This document shows, one piece after another, positions 18,332 to 26,968 of a stretch of DNA of 64,000 bases. Location of the stretch: assembly GCF_007671725.1 (NCBI RefSeq), contig NZ_VCNM01000001.1:496001-560000 (forward strand), in the 5' to 3' direction. Within the stretch, counting starts at the first letter, position 1. Every line of letters starts with the position of its first letter. The translations under genes and the position numbers were made by a program. The notes under the pieces are model-generated. The model ran no database searches and was not told where the DNA came from. It saw nothing but the letters and a program-made list of their open reading frames with translations. This DNA comes from Halorubrum depositum. GTDB lineage: Archaea; Halobacteriota; Halobacteria; Halobacteriales; Haloferacaceae.

Positions 18332-18349
18332 CACTCCCATCGGGGAGTG
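18332..18349. promoter_or_regulatory. Perfect palindromic operator before the crotonase gene
   Basis: CACTCCC at 18332-18338 and GGGAGTG at 18343-18349 are perfect 7-bp arms around a 4-nt centre. On the minus strand it lies between a TATA-like AATACTTTT (18350-18358) and the crotonase start at 18325, that is on the expected transcription start. Binding there would block transcription, so it is probably a repressor site. IclR proteins encoded at 6272 and 29541 are candidate binders, without direct evidence. Confidence 0.65.
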
Positions 18350-18505
18350 AAAAGTATTGTGAGTGGGGTAATCGCGGGGATCGCGAGTGGAGCGATCACG
18401 GGCGACGAGTCCCGTCAGACGCGGGGGATGATCGCCCCGCGCACCGGACGGGCAAGGGGTGTCACAGTCCAAAGAGTTTAGCTTGTGTGAGCGAATTCCG
18501 GAACT

Positions 18506-19561
18506 ATGTCGTACGAGATAGCGACGATACCAGGCGACGGTATCGGTCCGGAGGTCGTCGACGAAACGCTCCCGCTCCTTCACGAGGCGGCGTCCCGCCA
18601 CGGCGTCGACGTCGAGTTCACGGAGTACGATTGGGGGACCGAACGGTACCTCGAGACCGGGGAGATGATGCCCGACGACGCGCTCGATCAGATCGTCGAC
18701 GCGGACTCGATCCTCCTCGGCGCGGTCGGCCATCCGGACGTCCCGGACCACATCACGCTGCACGGGCTCCTGCTGCCGATCCGGAAGGGGTTCAACCAGC
18801 AGGTGTGCAAGCGCCCGTCGATCCTCTTCGACGGCGTCGAGAGCCCGCTCCGCGGGTACGAGGCCGGCGACATCGACTTCGTCGTGTACCGGGAGAACAC
18901 GGAGGGAGAGTACTCGGACGCCGGCGGTCGGGTCCACGAGGGGTTCGACCACGAGGTGGCGATCCAGAGCGCGGTCCACACGCGCGAGGGGACGGAGACG
19001 ATCGTGCGGGCGGCGTTCGAGGCGGCGACGGAGCGCGAGGGGCATCTGACGAGCATCACGAAGTCCAACGCCCAAGCGTTCAGCATGACGTTCTGGGACG
19101 ACGTCGTCGAGGACGTCGCGACCGACTACCCCGACGTCGAGGTCGAGTCGCTGCTCATCGACGCCGGGAGCATGGACCTCGTCCGCAGGCCGGAGGAGTT
19201 CGACGTGTTGGTCGCGTCGAACCTGTTCGGCGACATCCTCACGGACATCGGCGCCATCGTCAGCGGCAGCATGGGGCTCGCGCCGTCCGGGAACATCAAC
19301 GTCGACGCCGAGTACCCGTCGATGTTCGAGCCCGTTCACGGGAGCGCCCCCGACATCGTCGGGCAGGGCGTCGCGAACCCGATGGCCACCGTGCTCTCGG
19401 CCGCGATGCTGTTCGAGGACCTCGACGAGACCGCCGTTTCCGACGCTCTCTGGAGTGCGGTTCGAGAGGTGCTCGCCGACGACGACGCTCCGTCGACGCC
19501 GGACCTCGGAGGGTCGGCGTCGACCGGAGAGGTCGTCGCGGCGATCGAAGATCGGCTCTGA
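18506..19561 (+). CDS. Isocitrate/isopropylmalate-type dehydrogenase, tartrate/D-malate subgroup
   Basis: A 351-residue beta-decarboxylating dehydrogenase. IPGDGIGPEV (8-17) and the metal/NAD region DILTDIGAIVSGSMGLAPSGNI near 230-255 are clear. The segment PDHITLHGLLLPIRKGFNQQ resembles tartrate/D-malate dehydrogenases more than IPMDH or ICDH. The expected reaction is NAD-dependent oxidative decarboxylation of D-malate (or tartrate) to pyruvate (or related products). It is divergent from the crotonase-CoA-transferase operon and precedes the tricarboxylate uptake genes, fitting a carboxylate catabolic role. A TATA-like AGTTTAGC lies near 18475. Confidence 0.85.
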   Translation: MSYEIATIPGDGIGPEVVDETLPLLHEAASRHGVDVEFTEYDWGTERYLETGEMMPDDALDQIVDADSILLGAVGHPDVPDHITLHGLLLPIRKGFNQQVCKRPSILFDGVESPLRGYEAGDIDFVVYRENTEGEYSDAGGRVHEGFDHEVAIQSAVHTREGTETIVRAAFEAATEREGHLTSITKSNAQAFSMTFWDDVVEDVATDYPDVEVESLLIDAGSMDLVRRPEEFDVLVASNLFGDILTDIGAIVSGSMGLAPSGNINVDAEYPSMFEPVHGSAPDIVGQGVANPMATVLSAAMLFEDLDETAVSDALWSAVREVLADDDAPSTPDLGGSASTGEVVAAIEDRL

Positions 19562-19993
19562 TCAGTCGGTTCGGAGCGAGACGACCGGGACGTCGGAGTT
19601 GAGCATCAGGGACTGAACGGTGCTCCCGAACAGCGCCTTCCCGACCGGCGACCGCTTCCGACCGGCGATGACGAGGTACCGGGCGTCGTTGGACTCGCCG
19701 TAGTTGATTATCTCGTCGTCCGGTTCGCCGAGAAGTCCCACCGGGGTCGCGTCGTCGACGCCCGACTCGTCGATCGCCTCCTGTGCGAAGTCCTCGGCGA
19801 GTTCTCGGATGTCGTCTGTCGGAATCGACTTTCCGGTGTCGCTCACGCTGGTTCGTTCGAGTCCGACGAACTCCGAGCGGGTCAACACGTGGACGACGTG
19901 GACGGGTTCGTCGAACGCCTCGCCGAGCTCGTTCGCTTCTTCGACGATGCTCGGCGCTCTCTCCGACCGATCGACGGCTGCAACGATTACCAT
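19562..19993 (-). CDS. Universal stress protein (UspA family)
   Basis: A 143-residue single-domain UspA protein: VAAVDRSERAPS at the N-terminus (Asp8 region) and an ATP-binding loop AGRKRSPVGKALFGSTVQ near residues 110-127 matching the G-2x-G-9x-G(S/T) pattern. The start is complement 19991-19993; the long frame upstream is Arg-rich and not coding. It ends 1 nt after the tartrate/D-malate dehydrogenase stop (convergent) and is divergent from TctC. USPs are often encoded next to membrane carriers in haloarchaea, where they may regulate them in response to nucleotides. Confidence 0.85.
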   Translation of the reverse strand: MVIVAAVDRSERAPSIVEEANELGEAFDEPVHVVHVLTRSEFVGLERTSVSDTGKSIPTDDIRELAEDFAQEAIDESGVDDATPVGLLGEPDDEIINYGESNDARYLVIAGRKRSPVGKALFGSTVQSLMLNSDVPVVSLRTD

Positions 19994-20292
19994 AGGGACC
20001 GTATTCAGCCCCGGAATATAAAATGTTCCTCCGACGGGCAGGCTCGCGACACGGGACCGCGGCACTACCGGCGAACGCGGCGTACCGACGAACGCGACGC
20101 GACCGAGCGGGCTTCCGCCGGTCGACCGGAAAGATCGTCTCCGGTGGATCCCGGAGCGACGGCGAATAACGGAGATTTTGATAGAAACATTTATGATAAT
20201 GCCATCGAATGGCATGCATGGATACGGCGAAAGCCTACCCCGAAAGCAGATCCGGGCGAGAAAAAACCAGCTAAGCCGACCAACGTGACAAG

Positions 20293-21453
20293 ATGACTGA
20301 AGAAACACCAACCGACTCGGTCGAATCGACGTCAAACACGAAGCGGCGACGCTTCCTGCAGGCGATCGGCGCAACCTCCGCCATTTCGCTCGCCGGCTGT
20401 TCCGGCAACGGCGGCGACGGCGGCGACGGCGGCGACGGCGGCGATGGCAGTGACGGAAGCGACGGCAGTGACGGAAGCGACGGCGGCGACGGCGGCGACG
20501 GCGGCGACGGCGGCGACGGCGGCGACGGATGGTCCCCCGACGGAACCGTCCGGTACATCGTCCCGTACGACGAGGGCGGCGGAACCGACACGTACGCCCG
20601 CGGTATCCAGGAGGGCTTCCAGGAGGAGCTGGGCGAATCGCTGCAGATCGACAACATTCCCGGCGCCGGCGGCCTGAACGGTCTCGGCGAGCTGTACCGC
20701 TCGGAGCCCGACGGACAGACTATCGCGGGCAACGCGGGCCCGCTCGAGGTCGCGCCGCAGCTGCTCAACGAGCCGGACTTCGACATCCGCGACCTCACGG
20801 GACTCGGCGTGGTCGGGCAGTCGACGTGGTGTCTCGTCGTCAACGAGGAGTACGAGGGCGAGGTCGAGACGTTCGACGACGTCCTCGCGAAGTACGAGAG
20901 CGGCGAGTGGGAGAACATCGGCGTCCAGTCGTCCGGGAGCTCGCAGGACATCATCGTTCTGCTGTACAAGTACGCGTACGAAGATGAGGTCGGCTGGAAC
21001 TGGCAGAACCGCGTGCAGTACACCGGGACGGGCCCGGTGGCGCAGGCGGTCGCCAGCGGCGAGGTTCCCTGTGGTATCGGGACCGACGCCGGGACCCAGT
21101 CCGTCGTCAACACCGGTCGGATCTACCCCGTGGTGACATTCTTCGGGCCCGGTACCGGAGTCTACCCGGACATCGATTCGGTCACCGACCTCGGCTACCC
21201 CGAGATCGACTTCGTCGGCGGCGTCTGGCGTGGCATGTACGGCCCGCCGGAGATGGATCAGGAGATCGTCGACTTCTACGCCGAGACGCTGGAAGCGACC
21301 ACCGAGCACGAGGCCGTGCAGTCGTGGAGCGAGGAGACGGGGAACCCGGTCGTGTGGGAAGGACCGGAGGTCGCCGAGCAGAACTTCGAGGACGCCTTCG
21401 CGCAGTACGAGGAACTCGAAATCCTCGACCTCGTCAACGAGAACCAGCCCTGA
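20293..21453 (+). CDS. tctC: Tripartite tricarboxylate transporter substrate-binding lipoprotein
   Basis: A 386-residue extracytoplasmic binding protein of the TctC/Bug type. The N-terminus has a Tat signal (KRRRFLQAIG) and a lipobox with Cys36 (SLAGC), so it should be exported folded and lipid-anchored. Residues 38-79 are a Gly/Asp/Ser linker; residues 80-386 are the binding domain (RYIVPYDEGGGTDTYAR; PGAGGLNG). It captures a carboxylate for the TctB-TctA membrane pair downstream (start 74 nt after the stop). The ligand cannot be read from the sequence. Confidence 0.9.
   Translation: MTEETPTDSVESTSNTKRRRFLQAIGATSAISLAGCSGNGGDGGDGGDGGDGSDGSDGSDGSDGGDGGDGGDGGDGGDGWSPDGTVRYIVPYDEGGGTDTYARGIQEGFQEELGESLQIDNIPGAGGLNGLGELYRSEPDGQTIAGNAGPLEVAPQLLNEPDFDIRDLTGLGVVGQSTWCLVVNEEYEGEVETFDDVLAKYESGEWENIGVQSSGSSQDIIVLLYKYAYEDEVGWNWQNRVQYTGTGPVAQAVASGEVPCGIGTDAGTQSVVNTGRIYPVVTFFGPGTGVYPDIDSVTDLGYPEIDFVGGVWRGMYGPPEMDQEIVDFYAETLEATTEHEAVQSWSEETGNPVVWEGPEVAEQNFEDAFAQYEELEILDLVNENQP
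20409..20530 (+). repeat. In-frame GGCGGCGAC-type microsatellite in tctC
   Basis: About 120 nt of 9-bp units encoding Gly-Gly-Asp, with a central Gly-Ser-Asp variant block. It lies entirely in the linker after the lipobox Cys. Copy number can change without a frameshift, altering tether length. Similar acidic linkers are common in haloarchaeal lipoproteins. Confidence 0.85.
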
Positions 21454-21526
21454 GCCGGTTGCGACGCGTCGCGCGTCGTACTTAATTTATTTATACTTGG
21501 AGTCCGGCGGATCAGTTAACACTGTC

Positions 21527-22186
21527 ATGGTCAATTACTCACAACGACTTGAAGGAATCACAGCAGAACACGTACTACTCGTAACGCTTCTCGGGCTGTC
21601 GATAGTGTTCTACGTCGACCCGATACTCAAGGATTACCCGGAGAACGCGGCGATCTTCCCGCAGCTGATGGCACAGGTCGTCGGGATCGGTTCGTTCCTC
21701 CTCCTCATACAGAGCTACCTCCCGGGACCGCTCCAGAAGATCGTCGCCGAGGAAGTGAGTATGACGGAGAGCTTCGAAGAGGACCGCACGGAAGGAGTCG
21801 GCGCCGTCGAGGACGCCCAGGAGGACGAGGACTCCACGGACGTCGAAGACACCGACATCGATGAGAAGTACATCGACACCGACGACGACGACGATGCCGA
21901 CGACGTCGAGGTGAAGGGTCCCCCGCTGCACCAGAAGTGGGGCTTCGACATCAACAACACGGTGATCATGATCGTCTTCTCGAGCGTCTACTTCGCGCTC
22001 GGGTGGGCGATCGGCTTCCTCTACGTGACGCCGCTGTTCGTCTTCGCGTACATGACGTGGTTCAGAGTGAACGTGATCAAGAGCGCCCTGCTCGCCGGGC
22101 TCGCGACGGTCATCGTGTACGGATTCATCGTCTTCCTGCTCATGCCGTTCGACCAGGGAGCGTTGGTCTTCACGGGGGGTCTCTAG
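21527..22186 (+). CDS. tctB: Tripartite tricarboxylate transporter small membrane subunit
   Basis: A 219-residue membrane protein with four hydrophobic segments, two at residues 14-62 and two at about 143-210, in the TctB position between the binding protein and the large permease. Residues 78-130 form a very acidic, probably cytoplasmic loop (tract of five Asp near 119-123) longer than in bacterial TctB proteins I know. ATG 21527 follows a TATA-like AATTTATTTATAC, so a promoter internal to the cluster is possible. It is contiguous with tctA: TAG is followed directly by ATG. Confidence 0.83.
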   Translation: MVNYSQRLEGITAEHVLLVTLLGLSIVFYVDPILKDYPENAAIFPQLMAQVVGIGSFLLLIQSYLPGPLQKIVAEEVSMTESFEEDRTEGVGAVEDAQEDEDSTDVEDTDIDEKYIDTDDDDDADDVEVKGPPLHQKWGFDINNTVIMIVFSSVYFALGWAIGFLYVTPLFVFAYMTWFRVNVIKSALLAGLATVIVYGFIVFLLMPFDQGALVFTGGL

Positions 22187-23686
22187 ATGGCGGTCGCAAG
22201 CCTCGTCGAGGGGATACAGATCGCGGTCAGCTGGCCGGTCATCGGCTGGATGGCCGCCGGACTGCTCGCCGGGATCGTTCTGGGTGCGCTGCCGGGGATC
22301 GGCTCGCCGGTCGGTATGGCGATCGTCCTCCCGCTCACCGTCCCGCTCGATCCGACGCCCGCGCTCATCCTCCTGATCTCCATCTACAGCGGCGCGATGT
22401 TCGGGGGGAGTATCGCCGCGATCCTGTTGAACGCTCCCGGGACGGAGTCGGCGGCCGCGACGACGCTCGACGGCTACCCGATGGCGAAGAAGGGGCTCGC
22501 GAAGAACGCGCTCGCGATCGCGACGACGGCCTCCGCATTTAACGGGTTCGTCGCCGCGATCCTGTTGATCGCGATCTCGCCGGTCCTCATCGAGGTCGTC
22601 CTCCTGTTCGGATCGGTGGAGTACTTCCTGCTCGCGATCCTGGGGATCTCGCTCATCACGATCGTCGCGGACGGGTCGATCGTGAAGGGGCTCGTGGCGG
22701 GCGCGTTCGGCTTCATGATCTCGACGATGGGCGTCGCCATCATGGCGCCGACGCCGCGCTACGCGTTCGGACAGCTCGCGCTGTACGACGGGCTCAACTT
22801 CGTCGCCGCCCTGATCGGGATGTTCGCGTTCGCGGAGATGATGAAACTCGCCGTGCAGACGTCGATCGCGGAGGACGCGGTCGGCATCACGGGCAGCATC
22901 ACCGACGGGATCAAGACGGTGTTCAACTACCCGAAAGCGCTGTTCAAAGCGGGCGTGATCGGCATGCTGATCGGCGCCGTCCCCGGCTCCGGTGCGACGA
23001 CATCGACGTTCGTCGCGTACGCCGAGGAGGCGCGCTCCTCGGCCGCCGACGGGATCTTCGGCGACGGTGACCCGCGCGGGATCATCGCCCCGGAGGGGGC
23101 GAACAACCCGACCGTCAGCGGGTCGCTGGTCCCGACGCTGTCCTTCGGGATCCCGGGGAGCGGTTCGACGGCGGTGTTCCTCGGCGGCATCCTGATGCAC
23201 GGGCTCCAGCCCGGTCCGGGGCTGTTCGGCGATCAGCTGCACATCACGTACGCGCTGTTCGTCTCGGTGTTCCTCGGCAACTTCATCATCCTGGCCGTCG
23301 GCTACTCGGTCATCCCGTACGCGAGCGCGATCACCAAGATCGACACGGACGTCATCATTCCGATGGTGATCGTCCTCTCGTTCATCGGCGCGTTCAGCCT
23401 CAGGCGGAACTGGTTCGACGCCTTCGGCGTGCTGGCGCTCGGCATCCTGGGCTACTACATGGTGAAGTACAAGTACTCGGTGATAGCGTTCGTCCTCGGG
23501 ATCGTTTTGGGGCCGATAGCCGAGGAGAACTTCTTCCGGGCGCTTCAGCTATCGGGCGGCGGGTACGGCATCTTCGTGTCGCCGAGCCGACCGCTCACGC
23601 TGAGCATCTCCATCCTGATCATCGTGGTGCTGGTCGGGCCGTTCGTCGGACCGTACATCAAGGAGGCGGTGAGCAACCGCCGGTAG
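22187..23686 (+). CDS. tctA: Tripartite tricarboxylate transporter permease
   Basis: A 499-residue polytopic protein of the TctA family, with the characteristic first block GALPGIGSPVGMAIVLP (near 44-60), IYSGAMFGGSIAAILLNAPG and a second conserved block around GAVPGSGATTSTFVAYAEEA. About 11-12 membrane segments are visible. With TctB and TctC it forms a sodium- or proton-driven, binding-protein-dependent carboxylate importer. Its start directly abuts the tctB stop. Length is normal for the family. Confidence 0.92.
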   Translation: MAVASLVEGIQIAVSWPVIGWMAAGLLAGIVLGALPGIGSPVGMAIVLPLTVPLDPTPALILLISIYSGAMFGGSIAAILLNAPGTESAAATTLDGYPMAKKGLAKNALAIATTASAFNGFVAAILLIAISPVLIEVVLLFGSVEYFLLAILGISLITIVADGSIVKGLVAGAFGFMISTMGVAIMAPTPRYAFGQLALYDGLNFVAALIGMFAFAEMMKLAVQTSIAEDAVGITGSITDGIKTVFNYPKALFKAGVIGMLIGAVPGSGATTSTFVAYAEEARSSAADGIFGDGDPRGIIAPEGANNPTVSGSLVPTLSFGIPGSGSTAVFLGGILMHGLQPGPGLFGDQLHITYALFVSVFLGNFIILAVGYSVIPYASAITKIDTDVIIPMVIVLSFIGAFSLRRNWFDAFGVLALGILGYYMVKYKYSVIAFVLGIVLGPIAEENFFRALQLSGGGYGIFVSPSRPLTLSISILIIVVLVGPFVGPYIKEAVSNRR

Positions 23687-23931
23687 CGCGCCGCCGGTCG
23701 CCCCGGCACGGCGGATCGCTTCGACACTCGGTCGGCGTCGACGGACGTCCGCCGACCGACGCAGTTCGCGTCGCAGTTCTCGGTTCCATTTTGAAGACGG
23801 CTTCCCCGGTTCGACCACTGACGAGCACTCTCCGCCGTCGACGGGGTCGTTCGCGGCGGCCGCGAGGCGCGTGCAACGAGTGGCGCGAACCGTACCTATA
23901 AACCGGTCTAGCGTCTGAGTTCGAACGTACG

Positions 23932-25137
23932 ATGACCGCCCAGAAGCGAGAAGCGCGGGCAGTAGACGCATCACCGGTCCGCGGCGACTCCCCGGCGATC
24001 ACCGGCGCCGGCATGACGGCGTTCGCGAACGCCGACGATCGGTCGCTCCTCGAACTCCTCCTCGTCGCGGCGGAGCGCGCGCTCGACGACGCCGACCGCG
24101 ACCCCGCCGGCGTGGACTCGGTCCACGTCGGGAACATGGCCGCCGAGGCGTTCAACGAGCGGTCCGGGCTGGCGAACGCGCTCGTCGGCGGCCTCGGGAT
24201 GACCGGCGTCACCGCCCGGCGGATCGAGAACACCAGCGCGAGCGGCGCCAGCGCGTTTCAGAGCGCGGTCGCGGCGGTCGCGAGCGGTCGGAGCGACCGA
24301 GCGCTGGCCGTCGGCGGCGAGAAGATGTCCGCCGCGGACACGGCGACGGCCACGGAGATCATCAGCCGGATCACACACGACCGCGAGTACGAACAGGGGG
24401 TCACGCTGCCGTCCTTCGGCGGGCTGGCGGCGGCCGCCTACCTGCGCGGCTCCGACGCGGACCGGCGCGACCTGGCGCGGGTCGCCGTGAAGAACCACGC
24501 CAACGCGAGTTCGAACGAGTACGCCCAGTTCCGCAAGCGGATCGCCGTCGACGACGTGCTGGCGTCGCCGGCGGTCGCCGAGCCGCTGCGCCTCTACGAC
24601 TGCTGTCCGACCAGCGACGGGGCCGCGGCGGTCCTGATCGAGTCCGGTCCGGCGGAGAGCGACGACGCGGTCAGGGTCGCCGCCTGCGAGAGCGCCACCG
24701 GGACGCACGCGGTCGCCGACCGGGCGGACCCGCTGGAGATCGAGAGCGTGCGGACGGCCGGCGAGCGCGCGTACGACGCGGCCGGTTTCGGGGCGGACGC
24801 GGTCGACATCGCGTGCATCCACGACGCGTTCACGATCCTCGAGTGGCTGGAGATGGAGGAGCTCGGGCTCGCCCCGGCAGGGCGCGCGTGGGAACTCACT
24901 CGCGACGGGGAGACGGACCTCGACGGGGCGCTCCCCGTCAACCCCGGCGGCGGGCTGAAGGCCCGCGGGCACCCGCTCGGCGCGACGGGGATCTCGCAGG
25001 TGATCGAGCTCGTGTGGCAGCTCCGCGGCGACCTGCCCGACGAGCGGGCGGTCGACGGCGCCGCCCGCGGGCTCGCCGTCAACGTCGCCGGGTTCGGAAA
25101 CAACGCCGTCTGCACGCTGCTGGAGGGCGACGCGTGA
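23932..25137 (+). CDS. Thiolase-like protein with Ser in place of the nucleophilic Cys
   Basis: A 401-residue SCP-x/lipid-transfer-type thiolase fold. The N-terminal active-site loop that normally reads C(A/S)SG reads NTSASG, putting Ser102 (codon AGC) at the nucleophile position. The other catalytic elements are kept: His297 (HDAF), His347 (GHPLG) and Cys394 near the C-terminus. It is co-translated with a DUF35 protein (GTG overlapping the TGA). Actinobacterial Ltp2-ChsH2 pairs of thiolase-like and DUF35 proteins act as retro-aldolases without the thiolase Cys, so a C-C lyase or aldolase role is plausible; ordinary thiolysis seems unlikely. A TATA-like CCTATAAACC precedes ATG 23932. Confidence 0.82.
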   Translation: MTAQKREARAVDASPVRGDSPAITGAGMTAFANADDRSLLELLLVAAERALDDADRDPAGVDSVHVGNMAAEAFNERSGLANALVGGLGMTGVTARRIENTSASGASAFQSAVAAVASGRSDRALAVGGEKMSAADTATATEIISRITHDREYEQGVTLPSFGGLAAAAYLRGSDADRRDLARVAVKNHANASSNEYAQFRKRIAVDDVLASPAVAEPLRLYDCCPTSDGAAAVLIESGPAESDDAVRVAACESATGTHAVADRADPLEIESVRTAGERAYDAAGFGADAVDIACIHDAFTILEWLEMEELGLAPAGRAWELTRDGETDLDGALPVNPGGGLKARGHPLGATGISQVIELVWQLRGDLPDERAVDGAARGLAVNVAGFGNNAVCTLLEGDA

Positions 25138-25460
25138 CCGACCTGCTCGAGTGTCGCGACTGCGGGCACCGGACCTACTACGAGAAACACCGCTGCCTGG
25201 AGTGCGGCGGGGCGGAGTTCGACGCCGTTCCGGCCGGGAACGGCGAGCTGCTCTCCGTGACCACCGTGCACGTCACGCCGGAGGGGGTCCGCGAGCCGAA
25301 CGCGCTCGGACTCGCCGCGTTCCCCGGCGGCGCGAACGTCGTCGCCCAGCTCGACGAGGAGCTCTCGATCGGGGACGAGGTGCGCCTGGTCGGCGACCGA
25401 GAGCTTCGGGTCACTGAGGACGGGCCGCTGTGGGGCGTCCGCATCGCCGCCGCGGAGTGA
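25134..25460 (+). CDS. DUF35 zinc-ribbon/OB-fold partner of the thiolase-like protein
   Basis: A 108-residue protein starting at GTG 25134, overlapping the thiolase TGA by 3 nt. Residues 6-27 hold a rubredoxin-like zinc ribbon (CRDC and CLEC), and residues 40-105 an OB fold. DUF35 proteins bind acyl-CoA and form stable complexes with thiolase-like proteins, including archaeal thiolase-HMG-CoA synthase assemblies and steroid retro-aldolases. Its strict coupling to the thiolase gene indicates a 1:1 complex. Confidence 0.85.
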   Translation: MTDLLECRDCGHRTYYEKHRCLECGGAEFDAVPAGNGELLSVTTVHVTPEGVREPNALGLAAFPGGANVVAQLDEELSIGDEVRLVGDRELRVTEDGPLWGVRIAAAE

Positions 25461-25494
25461 GTCGCCGCGATACTCGCCCGGCCTGAGCGGTCGG

Positions 25495-25878
25495 CTACTC
25501 GTCGTACCGCGCCAGCTCGACCAGGTTGCCGTCGGGGTCGCGAACGTACACCGACTCCGTTCGCCCTCGTGCGCCGACCTTTTCGACGGGGCCGTGGACG
25601 ATCTCGACGCCGCGGTCGCGGAGGTCCCGGCGGAGCACCTCGATGGGGTCGTCGACGACGAGACAGAGGTCCCCGCTGCCCGGCGTCGGCCGCTCGGCGT
25701 GGGGCGAGTACACGTCGTCGGCCGGGTGGAAGTTGATCTTCTGGTCGCCGAACGAGACGGCCCGCCGACCGCCGTCGAACGTCTCGGCCGTGCCGCCGAG
25801 GGTATCCGCGTAGAAGTCGACGGCGCGGTCGACGTCGGCGACGGTCAACACCGCGTGATCGAGCCCGGTGACGTGCAT
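25495..25878 (-). CDS. VOC superfamily (glyoxalase/bleomycin-resistance fold) protein
   Basis: A 127-residue metal-dependent VOC protein: LDHAVLTVADVDRAVDFY at the start and VYVRDPDGNLVELARY at the end supply the two paired beta-alpha-beta-beta-beta modules. Likely metal ligands are His6 (LDHAV) and the Glu of LVELARY. Substrate is unknown; family members isomerise, epimerise or dioxygenate small organics, including methylmalonyl-CoA. The start is complement 25876-25878; eight codons upstream another ATG exists. It is convergent with the DUF35 gene. Confidence 0.8.
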   Translation of the reverse strand: MHVTGLDHAVLTVADVDRAVDFYADTLGGTAETFDGGRRAVSFGDQKINFHPADDVYSPHAERPTPGSGDLCLVVDDPIEVLRRDLRDRGVEIVHGPVEKVGARGRTESVYVRDPDGNLVELARYDE

Positions 25879-25984
25879 GCGCTCCCTCGGGGCGGCGAGC
25901 ACATAAGCGCTCGGCGGGGAGACGAAACGTTCGCCGCGGGCGCCGGGGGCACAACACTATACGTCCGTTCGTCGTACGACCCGT

Positions 25985-26968
25985 ATGCGTGCCGTCAGAT
26001 TCCACGAACACGGAGACGAGAGCGTACTGACCCTGGAGACCGTCGACCGCCCCGAGCCGGGTCCGGGGGAGGCCCTCGTGCGGATCGAGGCGGCGAGCGT
26101 GAACCCGATCGACACGTACGTCCGGGAAGGGAACGTGAGCCCGCCGTCCGGGCTCCCGCACGTCGGGGGCTCCGACCTCGCCGGCGTCGTCGAAGCCGTC
26201 GGCGAGGGCGTGACCGCGGTCGAGTCGGGCGACCGCGTGTTCGCGACCGGGCTCGGCCTGTTCTCGCCCGGGACGTACGCGGAGTACACCGCGGCGCCGG
26301 TCGACCAACTCGCGCCGCTCCCGGAGTCGGTTTCGTTCCGGGAGGGGGCGGCGGCCGCGATGGCGTTCGCGACCGCGTGGCGCGCGCTCGTGACCCGCGG
26401 CGACCTCCGTCTGGGCGACGTCGCGCTGGTCCACGGCGCGTCCGGCGGCGTGGGTCACGCGGCGGTGCAGGTCGCCGCGGCGGCGGGCGCGACCGTCGTC
26501 GGCACCGCCCGCGAGGGCGAACCCGCGGCGTTCGCGCGAGAACTCGGCGCCGACGCGGTCGTCGACTACCGGAGCGAGTCGCTCGCAGACGATATCGCGG
26601 CGGCGGCCGACGGCCGCGAGGTCGACGTGGTGTTCGAGCCGCAGGCGGACGCGCACCTCGCGGCGAACCTGGCCTGCCTGACGCGCGGCGGCCGGATCGT
26701 CGTCATCGGAGAGAACGGGCCGATCACCGTCGACGGCGGGACGTCGATGGCGGCGAAGCAGGCGGACGCCGACCTCCGGTTCATGTCGATCGTGGCCTCG
26801 GCGGGCGATCAGGCGGCGATCCTCGAACGCGTCGGCGAGGGGCTCGCCGACGGGACGTTCACCGCGGCGATCGATTCGGCCTTCGGGCTCGACGCGGTGC
26901 CGGAGGCGCTGGCCGAACTGAGATCCTCGGGGACGCTCGGGAAGGTCGTCCTCGATACGGGCCGCTGA
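25985..26968 (+). CDS. Quinone oxidoreductase-like MDR enzyme (zeta-crystallin type)
   Basis: A 327-residue zinc-free medium-chain reductase: GroES-like N-terminal domain (EPGPGEALVRIEAASVNPID) and Rossmann domain with the nucleotide-binding HGASGGVGHAAVQVA near 151-165. No zinc-ligand Cys set is present. It probably reduces quinones or enoyl/enone substrates with NADPH. The stop abuts the convergent second CoA-transferase stop with no spacer. ATG 25985 is preceded by ACACTATACG, a plausible TATA box. Confidence 0.85.
   Translation: MRAVRFHEHGDESVLTLETVDRPEPGPGEALVRIEAASVNPIDTYVREGNVSPPSGLPHVGGSDLAGVVEAVGEGVTAVESGDRVFATGLGLFSPGTYAEYTAAPVDQLAPLPESVSFREGAAAAMAFATAWRALVTRGDLRLGDVALVHGASGGVGHAAVQVAAAAGATVVGTAREGEPAAFARELGADAVVDYRSESLADDIAAAADGREVDVVFEPQADAHLAANLACLTRGGRIVVIGENGPITVDGGTSMAAKQADADLRFMSIVASAGDQAAILERVGEGLADGTFTAAIDSAFGLDAVPEALAELRSSGTLGKVVLDTGR

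Noticed and set aside
20409-20530. CRISPR-like or regulatory tandem repeat
   Set aside because: The repeat is in frame within tctC and encodes the lipoprotein linker.
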